From Sciurus carolinensis (Eukaryota; Chordata; Mammalia; Rodentia; Sciuridae), in assembly GCF_902686445.1 (NCBI RefSeq), contig NC_062229.1, forward strand, positions 6,481,503 through 6,545,502: 64,000 nucleotides of DNA, read 5' to 3'. Numbering within the stretch: position 1 is the first letter of the stretch; each line of letters starts with the position of its first letter. The notes under the pieces were generated by a model. That model had not been told where the DNA came from. It saw only the letters and a program-made list of their open reading frames with translations, and did no database searches. Below, piece by piece: positions 1-11,659 of the stretch. The translations under genes were made by a program, and so were the position numbers.

Positions 1-115
1 AGAAAACAAGGCCTGAGCTTCCTCCCCAAACTGAGCCCTCCTGACCAGGGTTCCACTTAATCATTTGGTCTGCCTGATCTTTCTGAGGTCACATCTTCCA
101 CCTTTAATATCCAAG
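1..115 (+). other. OR duplicon 5' noncoding exon, left-truncated by window edge
   Basis: The sequence resembles the 5' exons at 8.9, 21.8, 38.0, 51.4 and 61.2 kb. Shared words include cctgagc..cctcc, cctgaccagggttccact and a 3' end reading tttaatatccaag. The donor is damaged here: the exon end is followed by tcagtt rather than GTAAGT. By spacing it belongs to the OR pseudogene at 1472-2421. It is noncoding in this family. The exon start lies outside the window. Confidence 0.6.
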
Positions 116-244
116 TCAGTTACTGAGCAACATTCTTCTTGAACCCAACAAGGTAATGAAATCCACTTAGGTAATCCTTTGGAAATGTGACTCATGTATG
201 TAATGCATTAATTATTTAATTCATTTTATATTTTAATTTTTATT

Positions 245-500
245 GTTGCATATAAATGAAACCGATGGTGGTTTCATTGTACCACAGTGGCACATGCATA
301 AAAAATCAGTTTGATCAATTTCACTCCCTATACCTCCCACAACTTCCGCTTCCTCTTCCTCCCAGTCCTTCTCTAAACACTAATGGTCACTGTTCAAGTT
401 TCATGGCATTTATCTCCCTTTCCCCACTTTTCACTCTAGTTTCCACATATGAGAAAAATCATATCATACTTTTTCTCCCTGAGGATGACTTATTTGGATG
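245..500 (-). mobile_element. L1 3'-end fragment, antisense
   Basis: This stretch has the layout of the reversed L1 3' UTR seen many times in this window: a T-rich start, a pyrimidine-rich stretch with cttcctcttcctcccagtcc, then words like those preceding the reversed ORF2 end. It is diverged and sits in the intron of the first OR unit. The 300 bases after it (540-840) contain no recognisable gene or repeat. Confidence 0.5.
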
Positions 501-879
501 GACTAAGTTCTGTATACCCTCAAGGTGTACAAGGTGAGGGTCGGATGTATATACCCCTGCAAAATGATGACCACAATGCAGCTGATGAAATCCCCCATGC
601 AGTTTCCACTGGACAAATAGAACACCCAGGCTGCTCCTAGAGAGGGTGATGTGTCCATCCACAGAGCTGTGCTGGAGTCTGGATCAAATTCAGAGTGTGT
701 GAGAGCAGGATCCCACCAAGTGGTAGGTAAGTCCTTCACAGTTTCTTCTGTGCCCCCTGGGCCAGAGACCACTGTTCTACAGGATGCTTCTAGCTGGACC
801 GTGATTGTCCTAGAAGCATCTGCCTCCTTATAAGATTCTTCTGAATATCTGTAAACCATTGTATTTTAGATGTCTGTGC

Positions 880-1471
880 AATATACTTGTTCTCATTTAC
901 CTATTTAAAAATGAAAAGGTGTACCATTCATCAAATTAAGGGAAGAACACTCTTAGGATAAGACAGAGGATTTTATAAATAGATTTCCTCAGCTTCCCCT
1001 AGAATTAATTGCTAAAGGAGACAAGGACCACTGTACTTGTAGTTTTATGAACTTAAAATGTTTTCCTGTCCTTTCTTAGGTACAACTGGATGAATTCCAT
1101 CTCCCCACTGTGACTAATTTCATGAGTAAAGATGGACATGTATTTAAGGCACAGGGAAAAACTAGAGGCCTTGTTCAGGAAGAAAGTGTTAAAATTGCAC
1201 AGGATAATGATGATAACTCAGATATCACTCAGAAAAATACATGACTAGGAACCATGAGTTTTTTTGTTTGTTTTTAATGCATTGGTTCTCAAAATTCAGC
1301 ATATATCAAAGTCATACAGGTGGGCTAATTAAAACAATGCTGTCCTTGTCACCAAATAGGATAAGCAGTGATTCTGCAGTGAGGACAAAGAGTTCACATT
1401 CATAGTCCTCCCAAATCCTGCTGGTGCTGTCTATATACTTTTGACTCTTTCACCCCACAAATTTTCATCAG
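880..1471 (+). other. Intron of OR unit 1, conserved between duplicons
   Basis: No gene is visible. Around 945-1020 the sequence (ttaggataagacagagga, then cagcttcccctagaattaa) matches 10080-10135 and 63360-63420, which hold the same intron part of other OR units. It ends in a pyrimidine-rich tract and the acceptor ttttcatcag at 1471, directly before the OR coding exon. Confidence 0.6.
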
Positions 1472-2421
1472 ATTTATTCACAACATGAAACCCAGAAATT
1501 AAACAGCTGTTTCATAATGTCTTCTATTGGGACTGACAGATGACCTAGCACTGAGGTCCCTCATCTTCAGTCTGTTCCTGTCCATGTACATGGTCACCAT
1601 CCTGGGGAACCTGCTCATCACCCTGGCTGTCAGCTCTGACTCCTACCTCCACACCCCCATGTACTTTTTCCTCTGCAGCTTGTCCTTTAATGATGTTCTT
1701 AAGTACATGCATAATTCCTAAGATGCTGGTGAACATCCAAACACAGGATCAGAGCATCACCTACACAGGCTGCCTCTCTCAGGTCTGCTTTGTCATAATG
1801 TTTACAGTCCTAGAAAATTCTCTCCTTGCAGTGATGTCCTATGACCACTATGTGGCCATTTGTCACCCCCCGAGGTATGCAGTCATCAGGAAGCCCTGCC
1901 TCTGTGTTCTGATGGTGTTAGTCTCTCTGTCTATCAGCACTGTGGATTCTCTGCTGCACACGCTGCTGTTGCTGTAGCTGTCCTTCTGCACAGACTTGGA
2001 GATCCCCCACTTCTTCTGTGAACTTGCTCAGGTCATCAAGCTGGCCTGTTCTGAAATCGTCATCAATAACATACTGATATACATCTCAGTTGACATATTT
2101 GGTGGTGTTCCTCTCTCCGGAATCATTTTCTCTTATTCTCACATAGTGTCCTCCGCCTTGAGAATGCCCTCATCACAAGGGAAGTATAAAGTCTTTTCCA
2201 CCTGTGGGTCTCACCTGTCAGTACTTTGATTATACTATGGAACAGGTTTGGGGGTATACATGAGCTCTGCAGTGACTGACTCCCCCAGAAAGACTGCAGT
2301 GGCCTCTGTGATGTACACCATGGTCCCTCAGATGCTGAACCCCTTTATCTACAGCCTGAGTAACAGGGCCATGAAGGAGGCCTCGAGGAAACTCATTGGC
2401 AGGACAGCTTCTCAGCTATGA
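1472..2421 (+). pseudogene. Olfactory receptor pseudogene, family 7 (OR7G-like)
   Basis: This is a degenerate seven-transmembrane odorant receptor gene. The family start ATG is kept at 1485-1487 (M-K-P-R-N). Two in-frame TAA codons follow at 1500 and 1515. A 2-base deletion near 1697 shifts the frame after the SLSFNDV segment. Further in-frame stops lie at about 1975 (TAG, after the TM4 region) and 2227 (TGA, in TM6). Recognisable OR signatures are [36 protein letters not shown] (the DRY arginine is now histidine), [24 protein letters not shown] and [10 protein letters not shown]. The 3' end is complete, with TGA at 2419. It cannot encode a working receptor. Assignment to family 7 rests on these motifs. 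Confidence 0.92.
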
Positions 2422-4510
2422 TGTGAAATTTGCTTTGTTCCTATGTTTCTAGAGTCAGTCCAGTTAGAGGATTTTTGATGAGGCAGAATGCCGAGTACTT
2501 CCATAACTGTGTTCTTTTACGCGACAGGAAAACCTAATGACCAGATGCTGTTTAACTTCTCTTGAAGCCTGTTATGACTTCTTGTCCAGTTCTCTGATAT
2601 CCCACGCAATTCTTCAGACAATTTCTTTTCTCTGAGTTCACAGGAGCAGAGACTGAAGGAATGCTTCTAGTTTTAGCAAACATCGCATTGATGCGCTCTT
2701 AGAAACAGGTGATCTGCAGGGGGGGACAGTCCTGCAAACCGTAAGCAATGCTTTGATTGTTTGTGCAGCAGATTCTCCCTGATCATGTGATTGTGAGAGG
2801 GGGATCGTGTATTGCATTTCTACTTGCATTTTAAGCTTGTATTTGCTTTTTGATCAGTCCTGTGATGTTTTAACAAATGATATCAACCTCCAACCTCTAC
2901 CTCATTGCTTGGACTCCGTGAAGCCGAACTGGATTTGGGGAATGCTATTTTGGAATTTTGTGGATTTGTCTCCAGGAAGGAGAGTTCTAGAAGGTGAACA
3001 AAGCAGGGAAAGATGAACACAAGGTCAAGGTCATAGATGGAGACTATCTTCAACCTAACTGCAGGTTAGGGCCACACATATTTCATTTTGCTGGTTGACC
3101 TACTATGAAGAAAATGAACTGATCTTTTATATTCAGTTAATTACCGAGAATTTCCCTGAAGAAATATATCCCCTGTGATCAGATTGGCATCTTCCCTGCT
3201 CAGTTTCATTACTTGTAAAATTCATGTCATTAGATTTATCTCAGTAACTTGAGATGGTTTTGTGATATGGAGGCTTTGTGAAACGCAATCGATTCTCAAA
3301 GAAAAAGAACCCCCAGTTCTAACACCTGGGTCAAGAAAGAGAATGTCATTCATTACAAGTCTTCAGAAGGGGGAATGTGCTAATTTAGGGATTAAAGCTA
3401 CCCTGAGAATTACACAAGGTGGCCTCTTCCAAAGACTTGTTCTCCTGAGTCCCAAGCTGGTTACAGAGGACGCAGATATTGAGCCTGGAGGGAATATTGT
3501 GACAGATGTAAAAAAACAGTGTCCTTCTCTTGGTCTACTGATGCTATAACTCACTTTGGAGTCATGCAGGGGACAACTGTATTATAAATTGATAACACCA
3601 TTTGATATCTCCATCTCATCTTCCCCTCACTTGTTGATATGCACATACATGGTCAGAGGGGGAATGCTACTCATGTTGAAAGAGGATTTTTGCCAAGCAT
3701 GATCTCATTCCTTATTTTCTGTGTAGGCATGAATTGTAATAACATAATATTTTATAAGAGAAAGAGAAAGACAGAAATTGGATTAATGCAGGCAATTTCT
3801 GATGGTACATATTTTCTCAAAGTTTTATTTTTAAAACTCTAATAAATAGTCATCACCCCTTTCTAAGTGACCATACAATTTACTACATAATTTTCTTGTT
3901 GTCCTTCATAAACATTCAAGGTCACGACAGATGTCTGGGTCTTGGCTGAGATTCCATCCTTGGTTTTCAGTCCTATTTTTACATGATGTGGGGTGACAAT
4001 AAAAATCAGGAATCCTTTCTGTCATTACTTCTCCTGTTGAAATGTAAGATAGTGTTATTCTTGGGATGTATTTACGGGATAAAGGTAAGTTTTCCTTTTG
4101 GAAGATGAAATGAGTTTTCCTAAGTGTCTGTACTAACTTATCTGCCTTTGGATGATTCTGGTGCTTAACATCATCACAGTCTGGTGAGGTAAAATAATGC
4201 TTTGTTAATTTGTACTTCTCTTTTCATGAGGTGGAGTGTCTTTATACATACTATATGAGACTCTTACTTTTCCCATTTTGGAAAATATGTGTTTGAGATA
4301 TTTCCATTCAGGTGCTTGTCCTTTTGGCAATGTGTAGAAGTTCTATATTTAATTGGAAATTTGAACATTTTTAAGTTATGTGGATGACAATTTATTTTTA
4401 TTTTGTCTGTCTTATTTTGTAAAAGTTTTGAAGCATTTAATATTTGCACACAGGTGGTCATTTTTAAGGCAGCTTATCATGTCAATATTCCCTAATTTTG
4501 AGGGCTCAAT
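2422..4510. other. 3' flank of OR unit 1; no gene recognised
   Basis: Only short open frames without family resemblance are present (for example 3262-3549). The sequence is of ordinary composition, with no coding signal, tRNA or clear SINE. Parts probably represent the duplicon 3' flank and old diverged repeats, but I could not assign a family. Confidence 0.4.
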
Positions 4511-4514
4511 ACAC

Positions 4515-5190
4515 GATTTCTTCACTTTTTTATTGTTGCATTGTAATTACACATAATAGTTGGATTCACTGTTACATATTCATACATGTACATGATATTA
4601 AAATATAATTTGGTCAATACCATCCCCATTATTTCCCCTTTAGCTTCCTTCTTCCCTACCCGGTCCATTTCCTCTACATAGATCTTTCTTTATTTTTAAT
4701 GAGAGTCCCACACCCATGTTTATTTTCCTTCACCACCTTCAGCTTTTCATAAAAGAGGAATAATATGACCCCTGATTATCTGAGTTTGGCTTATTTCTCT
4801 CAACACAATGCTCTTAAGTTCCATCCACTTTCATTCTTCTTTACAACTGACTAAAACTCCATGTGTATAAATACCAGGTTTTCTTTCTCCATTCACTCAC
4901 TGAGGGACACCTAAGCTTGATCCATTATTTGGCTTTTATGAATTGTGCTGCTGTAAACATGGGTATGCACAATAGTGACTCTAGTTCTTCAGGATAAATA
5001 CTGAGGAGTGGTGTCAGTGAATTGCTTGGTGATTCCATCCTAGCCTTTTGAGGAGCCTCTATACTGAAGTCCATGTGGTTGTGCTAATTTACAACTTAAC
5101 CAACAGTAACAGTGTGCCTTTTCCCCACATCCTCCGCAGCATTCATTACTGCTTGTGTTCCTGAGGGCCGCCATCTTAACTCAATCATTC
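4515..5190 (-). mobile_element. L1 3' region, antisense, diverged
   Basis: Reading on the minus strand, this ends in the L1 3' UTR and includes the last part of ORF2. The plus strand shows the reversed L1 signature order: T-rich start, pyrimidine-rich UTR, aatatgacccctgattatc, ccatccactttcattc, aattgtgctgctgtaaac, ccccacatcctccgcagc. It is older than the L1s at 22 and 29 kb. Confidence 0.75.
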
Positions 5191-5199
5191 TTGATAATG

Positions 5200-5990
5200 A
5201 AAGCTGTACTTACTTCAGTACAAAGGATTTGAGTTTTACCTTCTAGTTTATTGTCATGAAATGTTCTTCCTTTACCTTTGCCTCTGAGTTGAAACAAATC
5301 CACATTTCTTTTTTTTACCACCATTTCAATGATAAATAAACTGTTCATCCTTGTGCTGATTTTCTTCTGGACTCTCTTGTCACAACAATAGGATTGATTA
5401 CTTGTCTCCCTACACCAAGGTCAATGTCTTCATTATTGTAAAACTCATGCCCTTTAAAAGCAGTTTGCTTTTGGTAACAAACTTCAATTCTTTTTTGATA
5501 CTTTGTACCACAGGTATTCATCTTTTCTGTTAACTTTAAATTTCCTACAAGAATATTGATAACAAACTCTGTAACTTAAATAGATGACCTGTAATATTTA
5601 GAAAATAGATATATTGATGCTAATTTTATGATATTGCATAAGGTTGATAGTGAAAATATACCAAGATAATAAACCATATATCTTATACTTGCTTAGCCCA
5701 TATTGATTAAAGAAAATGTTTTAGAAACAGGTAAACATAATATTAAAAATTATCAAATTTGAACCATATGTAAAATGGTTCCTTTGTGACAATTTTAATT
5801 TTTGGAAGGGTACATTCTCTGTTATAACTTCTATTATTGAGGAGACAGACATGTAGACATCCTTAAAACATTTTGTTTCTCTTCACTCCTGTTTTAGTTC
5901 TTCCCAATATTTCTTTTTAGACTAGTGTTATTTAAAGTCACCTAGAAGGGGATGCATATAATCCAGGACAGAGGAAAGGGGTATCCATGT
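5200..5990 (-). mobile_element. Ancient L1-like remnant, then AT-rich sequence
   Basis: Reversed L1 ORF2-like words are faintly visible (cttctggactctcttgtc, ataggattgattacttgtc). A similar diverged stretch is seen at 55330-55560 after the 52-kb OR, so it may be part of the duplicated 3' flank. From about 5560 to 5990 the sequence is AT-rich with nothing recognisable. Confidence 0.35.
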
Positions 5991-6845
5991 GTGACTGGCA
6001 CTTGAGTCAGTGTGAGCAGTAACGCAGGCAGGACAAAAAAGGTCACACTCAGGGTGTCTCAGGGTCAGGGATCACCAAAGGTCAAACTGACAAATGTAAG
6101 GGGTTTGTCAACCTAAGGACAGTCCCACAGTCAGCCATCCTGACAATGTCACATGTGAGGGACATCACCCACACCACAACAGGAATTCAGTGCTAGCTAT
6201 TTGTATGGACACGTTGTCCTATGTCCCTACTTTACAGTGGCCATTGAGGCTCCCAGGTGTTCTGAGCTCCATGTTCTTTTTCTCTGTACATGTGAATCCA
6301 CTTTCTCCCTAGCAACTATGACATAAGCGACCTTGACTCTTGTGTTTGGATATTGAGTCCCTCTAAGATTCAGCTTAGGACACACAGTTTGCTGCTATTT
6401 TCTCCAGTTGTTTCAAGTTCCTGTATATTTATTCTTCCCTATAGTCCTTCTGATTCAGAAAAATGCGTGCAACTTATCACCTTAAGGATAATGTGTTAAT
6501 CATTAAGTTATCGTTAAGAAGGTGTCTTCTAAATAACACTCAGAGCACCTCAGGCTTCAGACAGCTTATTGTCTGCTCCACAGTGTGGGTCCTGTTTGGG
6601 GCTGCCCCTTGCTGTATGACACTTTGGTGGACAGGGAATCAAAGACTTTGATAACCCAAGCAAGCCTTGTGGCTTTTGTCCAGTGGTGTTCCCAGGAGAC
6701 AAGTGGTGCCATCTTGCTGACCTTTCAGTATTGCTCACCTGGCACACATCAGAGGTCACCTTAGATGCTTTTGTATGGTTCACTCCAAAGTTTGTCATCT
6801 GAGCTTCAAATGCATAGGAATTTCTGTTAAAAAAAATAAATCCAT
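5990..6845. other. Unassigned, relatively GC-rich non-OR segment
   Basis: This is distinctly less AT-rich than its neighbours. It carries several short open frames on both strands that resemble no family I know. The words are not OR, L1 or SINE. It could be an old retroviral LTR or another old repeat, but no edge motifs are clear. Confidence 0.3.
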
Positions 6846-6952
6846 GTTGGGGGATTTGGCACGTTCTGAAGCACTGACCTGGGATGGGCGAGGCCTGGGG
6901 TTCAACCCCCAGCCACACGAAAAGAAAAACAAACAAAAAAAGAAAACTCCCT
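6846..6952 (+). mobile_element. ID-type SINE (tRNA-derived)
   Basis: The body matches the ID layout: a ggggatttggc-like A-box region, gcgaggcctggggttcaac (B-box region, GGTTCRANNCC-like) and ccccagc. It is followed by an A-rich tail reading aaaagaaaaacaaac. Substitutions in the A box mark it as an old copy. Confidence 0.75.
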
Positions 6953-8155
6953 CTCAGACCTGACACTACTCTGGCCATCTACTTCATTTCCCCCAAAAGA
7001 CTCCTCACGGGGATCTCTATTGTCAGCATCCCCAGTTCTTCTCCTCATGACTTTTCGAAGTCTGTCCATTGGGTCTGGGGCCTGATTTCTCATCTGGCAG
7101 ATTTGTTACCTCATCCATCACCAGGCGGGTGACTGCTCCTGAGTTCACTTTACTGACTTCTGCCTAGTGACATGGAGAACACCACAGATCCATCCATCAG
7201 TCCCACCGTGAGCTCAGTTAAGTTCTTCTTTAGAGACTTTCCTGAAACTTTGATGATGACAAGACTTTGACTGATGACAAGTCTACAGTCCTGGGTCTAC
7301 ATGGGGCTGGACTCCTAAGTTCACCCATATTCCTCATAAGGAAGCTCCACTTCTGCTTTTGGAAACTAACCTCCTAGGACATCATGTCCTGGATACCTGG
7401 AAAAAAGAAGTACTTTCTTACTTATAGGGATCAATCTATAGAATCTTTTGTTTTCTTCTCACTACCATCTCATGTTTGGGTTTTGTTATTTTTTTATTTA
7501 TGTAGTATTGGAAATTGTTCCTTGTATCTACACATTATAATAATCTTCAGGTTGTACATGGGAACACTGACTTGCTTGTAATCCTATTAATGTGTTTGTA
7601 CATTGTGTCTATTAATCCTAACTTTAATGTTAATAGGGTTATCATGATGAAGAAAGTCACCACGATGCTGCCTTCCCATAAATTTCAAAAAATATACCAT
7701 GTAAAATGTGAATTCATATGTGAAGTTAACAAATTATAACTATATAATACAATAATGATAAATACATAAAAATTTTGAAGCCCTTAAATAAAGCATAGTT
7801 TAAAAATAACACCAACATGTGATGTCCTCTATTCCTATTAAATGATTGTATAAATCTAACTTGATGTATAGACACATGAGGCAACTAGTGCTTTTTGGTG
7901 ACTTTATATTTGAGCGAACACATCAGTAAAGAATGAAGAACTACAATTTCACCTAAGAAAAATGTATTTTAAAACTACTGGGGTGGAATTCAAAATGTTG
8001 TTTATAAAATTCTGCAGGGATGTAAAGCCCGCTCCATTAACTTTCAAGCAGCAGTGATGAAACAGACTATATTAGAGTTCATTTTGTCTATTATGTGGAA
8101 AAATGTAGTTCAACAATTGCTCAAAAATTACTAAGGGATACTCTCTGTGCGATCA
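6953..8155. other. Intergenic, no gene recognised
   Basis: From 6953 to 7380 the GC-richer character of the preceding segment continues. From 7400 to 8155 it is AT-rich. Open frames such as 7515-7739 have skewed composition and no recognisable motifs. I see no RNA gene or repeat family here. Confidence 0.35.
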
Positions 8156-8159
8156 CAAA

Positions 8160-8531
8160 ATGCTATAGTTTACTTGTCATCCAAAGTCCCCTGTCCTAAA
8201 TATTTAGTCACCAGCCTGTGGTACTACTGGGAAGTGGTAGAACCTTCCAGAGTTGGGTACTAATGGAAGGACGTTAGATCATTGAGAACTGGGACCTTAA
8301 ATGGGATAGTATAACTCCAGTCCCTGGTCTGTCTTTCTCTCTCCATTTCTGGGTTGCCTTGTCTGTTACAAATTCCCTCCAGGATATACTGTGTTGTCAC
8401 AGGCCCAAAGTGATAGCCCAAGTGGCCATGAAATCAGACATATGAAACTATGAACCAGAGTAAACCTTTCTTCTTTTTCAGTTTATTAACCTCAGATATT
8501 CATTTCAGCAATTAGAAACTGACCAGCACAA
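8160..8531 (+). mobile_element. Candidate solo LTR of MaLR type
   Basis: The segment begins TGCTATAGTTT and ends GACCAGCACA, giving TG...CA ends about 370 bp apart. Toward the 3' end it has the layout typical of mammalian MaLR LTRs: a ctgtctttctctctcc tract, a gcccaaagtgatag word, atgaaactatgaaccagagtaa, then a tttcttctttttcagt tract. No internal retroviral genes flank it. The family name is an inference. Confidence 0.45.
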
Positions 8532-8719
8532 TATCTTAGCAAATATATATAAATGTTATTTATGCCCACACATATAGGACCAAAATTGAATCAGTCTTTT
8601 TGAAATTATTAATTAAGTAGAGATGGGAAACAAAAGAGAGATGGCTTTGTTTGTAACTGAAAAGGAGCCCTGGAATGCATTAGAGACATGCCACACATTA
8701 CCTTATATGAGCAAGAGCC

Positions 8720-9083
8720 ATTCAATGCAGCTGAGGAGAAACAAGGGAGAGAACTGAGAGGAGCAAGGCAGGGCTTCAGGGGTCAGGAACCAACCACCCC
8801 AATCCCTCATTTCTGCAGAGTAGGTCTTCAAGGACTTGCACTCTTGGGATCAGAATATTAGAAAAACAGCTGATCTGATGATGGGCTTTAGGTATATCAC
8901 TGACAGGGATAGATTCAGACACTGCAGGAGTCAGCCTGTGAAGACCTCACTCTACAGCCCTGCCCCAGCCAAGAAGCAGCGCCTGAGCCTCCACCTGTGA
9001 TGAGTCTTCCTGACCAGGGTTCCACTCCATCATTCAGTCTGTCTGTGTTTCCTAAGGACAGATTTTCCAATTTCAATATCAAG
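8720..9083 (+). promoter_or_regulatory. OR promoter and 5' noncoding exon of a unit lacking its coding exon
   Basis: The promoter-proximal part matches other copies (ggggtcaggaaccaaccacc, cttcaaggacttgcactcttgggatcag). It includes the O/E-like site around 8839-8852. The exon part runs from about 8875 to 9083 and has cctgagcctccacctg, cctgaccagggttccact and a 3' end aatatcaag followed by a GTGAAA donor. The TAATGAG element of other copies is altered here to gatgatggg. Confidence 0.65.
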
Positions 9084-9430
9084 GTGAAACTTTGAAGTCA
9101 ACCAGGTAACTAAAGCTGCTTAGTTAATGCTTTGAAAATGTGACTCATGTATCTCATTCATTTATTATTAAATTCATTTTAGTTTCTTTATATGTCATCA
9201 TATGCCTTTGCCAAGTGAACACGGGCAGAGAGGATGTTTCCCTCTTATTTTTCTACCCACTGACATTCCCAGAGATCATTTCAACCCATCCAATTCTTTC
9301 TTAATTTTTGCATTTATGCTGCTGAGGATGCTTTCTCTCTTTTTTTCCTTCCTCAATCACCCTGAAACAATCTTCTCTCTAAGAAATGAAAAGTGCTTTG
9401 TGCAGCAGTGCATGGTGGAAAGGAAGGTTT

Positions 9431-9512
9431 GAAGGAAGGAATGAAGGGAGGGAGGGAGGGAGGAAGGAAGGGAGGAAGAAAAGACAAAAAGAAAGAGAGA
9501 GAAAGAAACCAG
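9431..9512 (+). repeat. (GGGA/GGAA)n purine simple repeat
   Basis: An uninterrupted purine tract rich in gggaggga and ggaagg units that turns into agaaagagag at its right end. Confidence 0.9.
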
Positions 9513-9604
9513 TAGGGAATGCCAGTTGAAGGTTTTCATATGTCAAATGCCACACTTGGTGCATTCGTTTGACACACATTTTATCAGTAAACATTCCCAG
9601 TTAT

Positions 9605-9765
9605 TTTTCAGCTCCATTGAAGTGTAAGTGATTTTAATTTGCATATATTCAAAGTGTACATTATGATGTTTGGATATATGTGTACATTGGATAATGATTT
9701 ACAATTAGATTAATGAACAAATCTGCAGTGCAGTTTACATTATACAAATAGAACACACCAACCTC
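9605..9765 (-). mobile_element. Old L1 3' end, antisense
   Basis: Words such as gtgtacattatgatgtttgg, atatatgtgtacattgg and aatgatttacaattagatta follow the reversed 3' UTR layout of old mammalian L1. It lies in the intron of the coding-exon-less unit. Confidence 0.5.
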
Positions 9766-10059
9766 TCAGAGTTGATGATTTTTGCCCTAGAATTTCTGTC
9801 ACATTCAGGGTACGTGAGACTAATATTAATCAAAGGCATAAATGCTGTCATAGCCACTTCCGTCTCTCACTGAAGACAAAGACCACCACTGGACAGTGGC
9901 CTGCCAAGTAGGATCCTCCTTGTGTGATAAGCATGGGTTATCATGTAAACTGTTTTTTTCTGAGTATAAGGAGATCTTATTTTCATCACTTTTCTCAGAC
10001 ATCTATGTACTTCATTAACCTCTCTTTTAGCTGAAATTTAAAAAACAAATTACCACCTG

Positions 10060-11650
10060 TTGACCAACAGAAGGTCTCCCTTAGGATGAGAAAGATTATC
10101 TGAGACAGAGTTACCCAGCTTCCCTTAGAGCTAATGGCTAAAGAACATGGTTTATGTTTCATGGCGGAGTCTTCTGAGATTCAGTGTGGAAGAACATTTT
10201 CTTATATTTTCTCAGGACCACCTAGTGGGATGCCATTCTCCTGCAATAATTAGTTTTGTGAAATGAAGTGGGCATACATTGAAAGTGATAAAGAGACTAG
10301 GGTAGTCAGAAAGTAGCACAGGGAAATAGTATTATCTGAGTAACCAATTAGGAATGTACTCTCCAGAGGAAGGAACAGAGTTGGATGAAGGAAGATTCTA
10401 GCAGTAAGACTAGCTGAGCTCAAACCCAGTCTGAGCCAAGCACACACTATGGATCTCACATCCATGATATAACCTTCAGATGCCTAAGTGTCCACATGGG
10501 TAAATGTGGATGCTAACTAGAATGGACACACCTGCAAAAGGAAAGAGATTTCAGGTTATTCTGAAGCAAGCCAATGTTATGGAACCACCACTTTAGAAGG
10601 CAGATTTCTAAATTATATTCTTGACTTTTTGAATGGTGGGGAATAATTGTGATTGAAAAGTTTTCCTATATGCTTGGTTTCATTATCACCTCATCACACA
10701 GTAAATAAAAGAGTTGATGTTCAGTGAAATTTCACTTCAATAAAAGGAAGGGAGGGAAATGGGGGAAACAAGGGAACAGGAAAGGATGGAGAAAGTAACA
10801 AATGAAAGTACGAATATTCACTTCAGTTCACAGGACCTGTGAGAAAGTGATTCTTTTTTTTTTTCCTCTGCAACAGGAACAGTTTTATTTCTTCCGTTAC
10901 AAGCTACATATAGCCTTTTATTTATTTTTGAATAAAAATTTGAACCGACTCTCAAAATTCAACAGGCATTCAAAGGTTTCTTAAAGCATTAATTTACAGT
11001 TCTCATGCCCAGCAAGTGTCATGAAGCTTTCTGGAATGGAGACCAAGATTTTGCATTTCTAACATCTTCCCAAATGCTGGATGGATCTTCCCAATGGCTG
11101 GATCTTCTGTCACTACTTTCTTCTAGGGTGATGGGGTTAAGTAATAATCTGATGTGTTTTATTTTATCTTGAGCCCTGGCCTTTCTTTTTGTCTAGTTTT
11201 GTGATGTTTGACCCATGATTTCTATACTCCTGTATACATTCTTTGCTCATGTTCCACAGAAACAACACCTGGAGCCAGAGTTCTAATTTTAACTCATTTT
11301 GTTTTGGTGTACTCTTAGAAACACAAGTTGGAGAAACCGGATGGTCAGAATAATATTGGAGCCAAGCTGTGATCCTATCTACAAAAGCCTTCCAGCTGAG
11401 CATATGGTTGGTGTCATTTGAGTGGCATCCTAGAGTTTATTTTACTATGAGACAAAGGGGTACCCATTCACCTCTCATGTACTATTTAGTGGCCAAGCAG
11501 CAACTTCTGGTAATAGCATCCACCATGTTAAGCATAATGGTCTCTGAAGTTGGCATAGTTAGCTAGACCTTATCAGTGCTTTCGGATCATTCATCAATGA
11601 GAGGTGCCTTCAGTCCTAATAAGGAAATAAATGTCTACCATTAATATGCT
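10060..11650 (+). other. OR intron remnant followed by sequence where the coding exon is missing
   Basis: Positions 10080-10140 (cttaggatgagaaagatta, then cagcttcccttagagctaa) and 10215-10270 match the intron of OR unit 1 at 945-1020 and 1075-1130. In unit 1 the coding exon begins about 350 bases after the second block. Here no OR sequence is visible in any frame between 10.3 and 11.65 kb. No other gene is seen. Confidence 0.5.
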
Positions 11651-11659
11651 CCATCTGAT

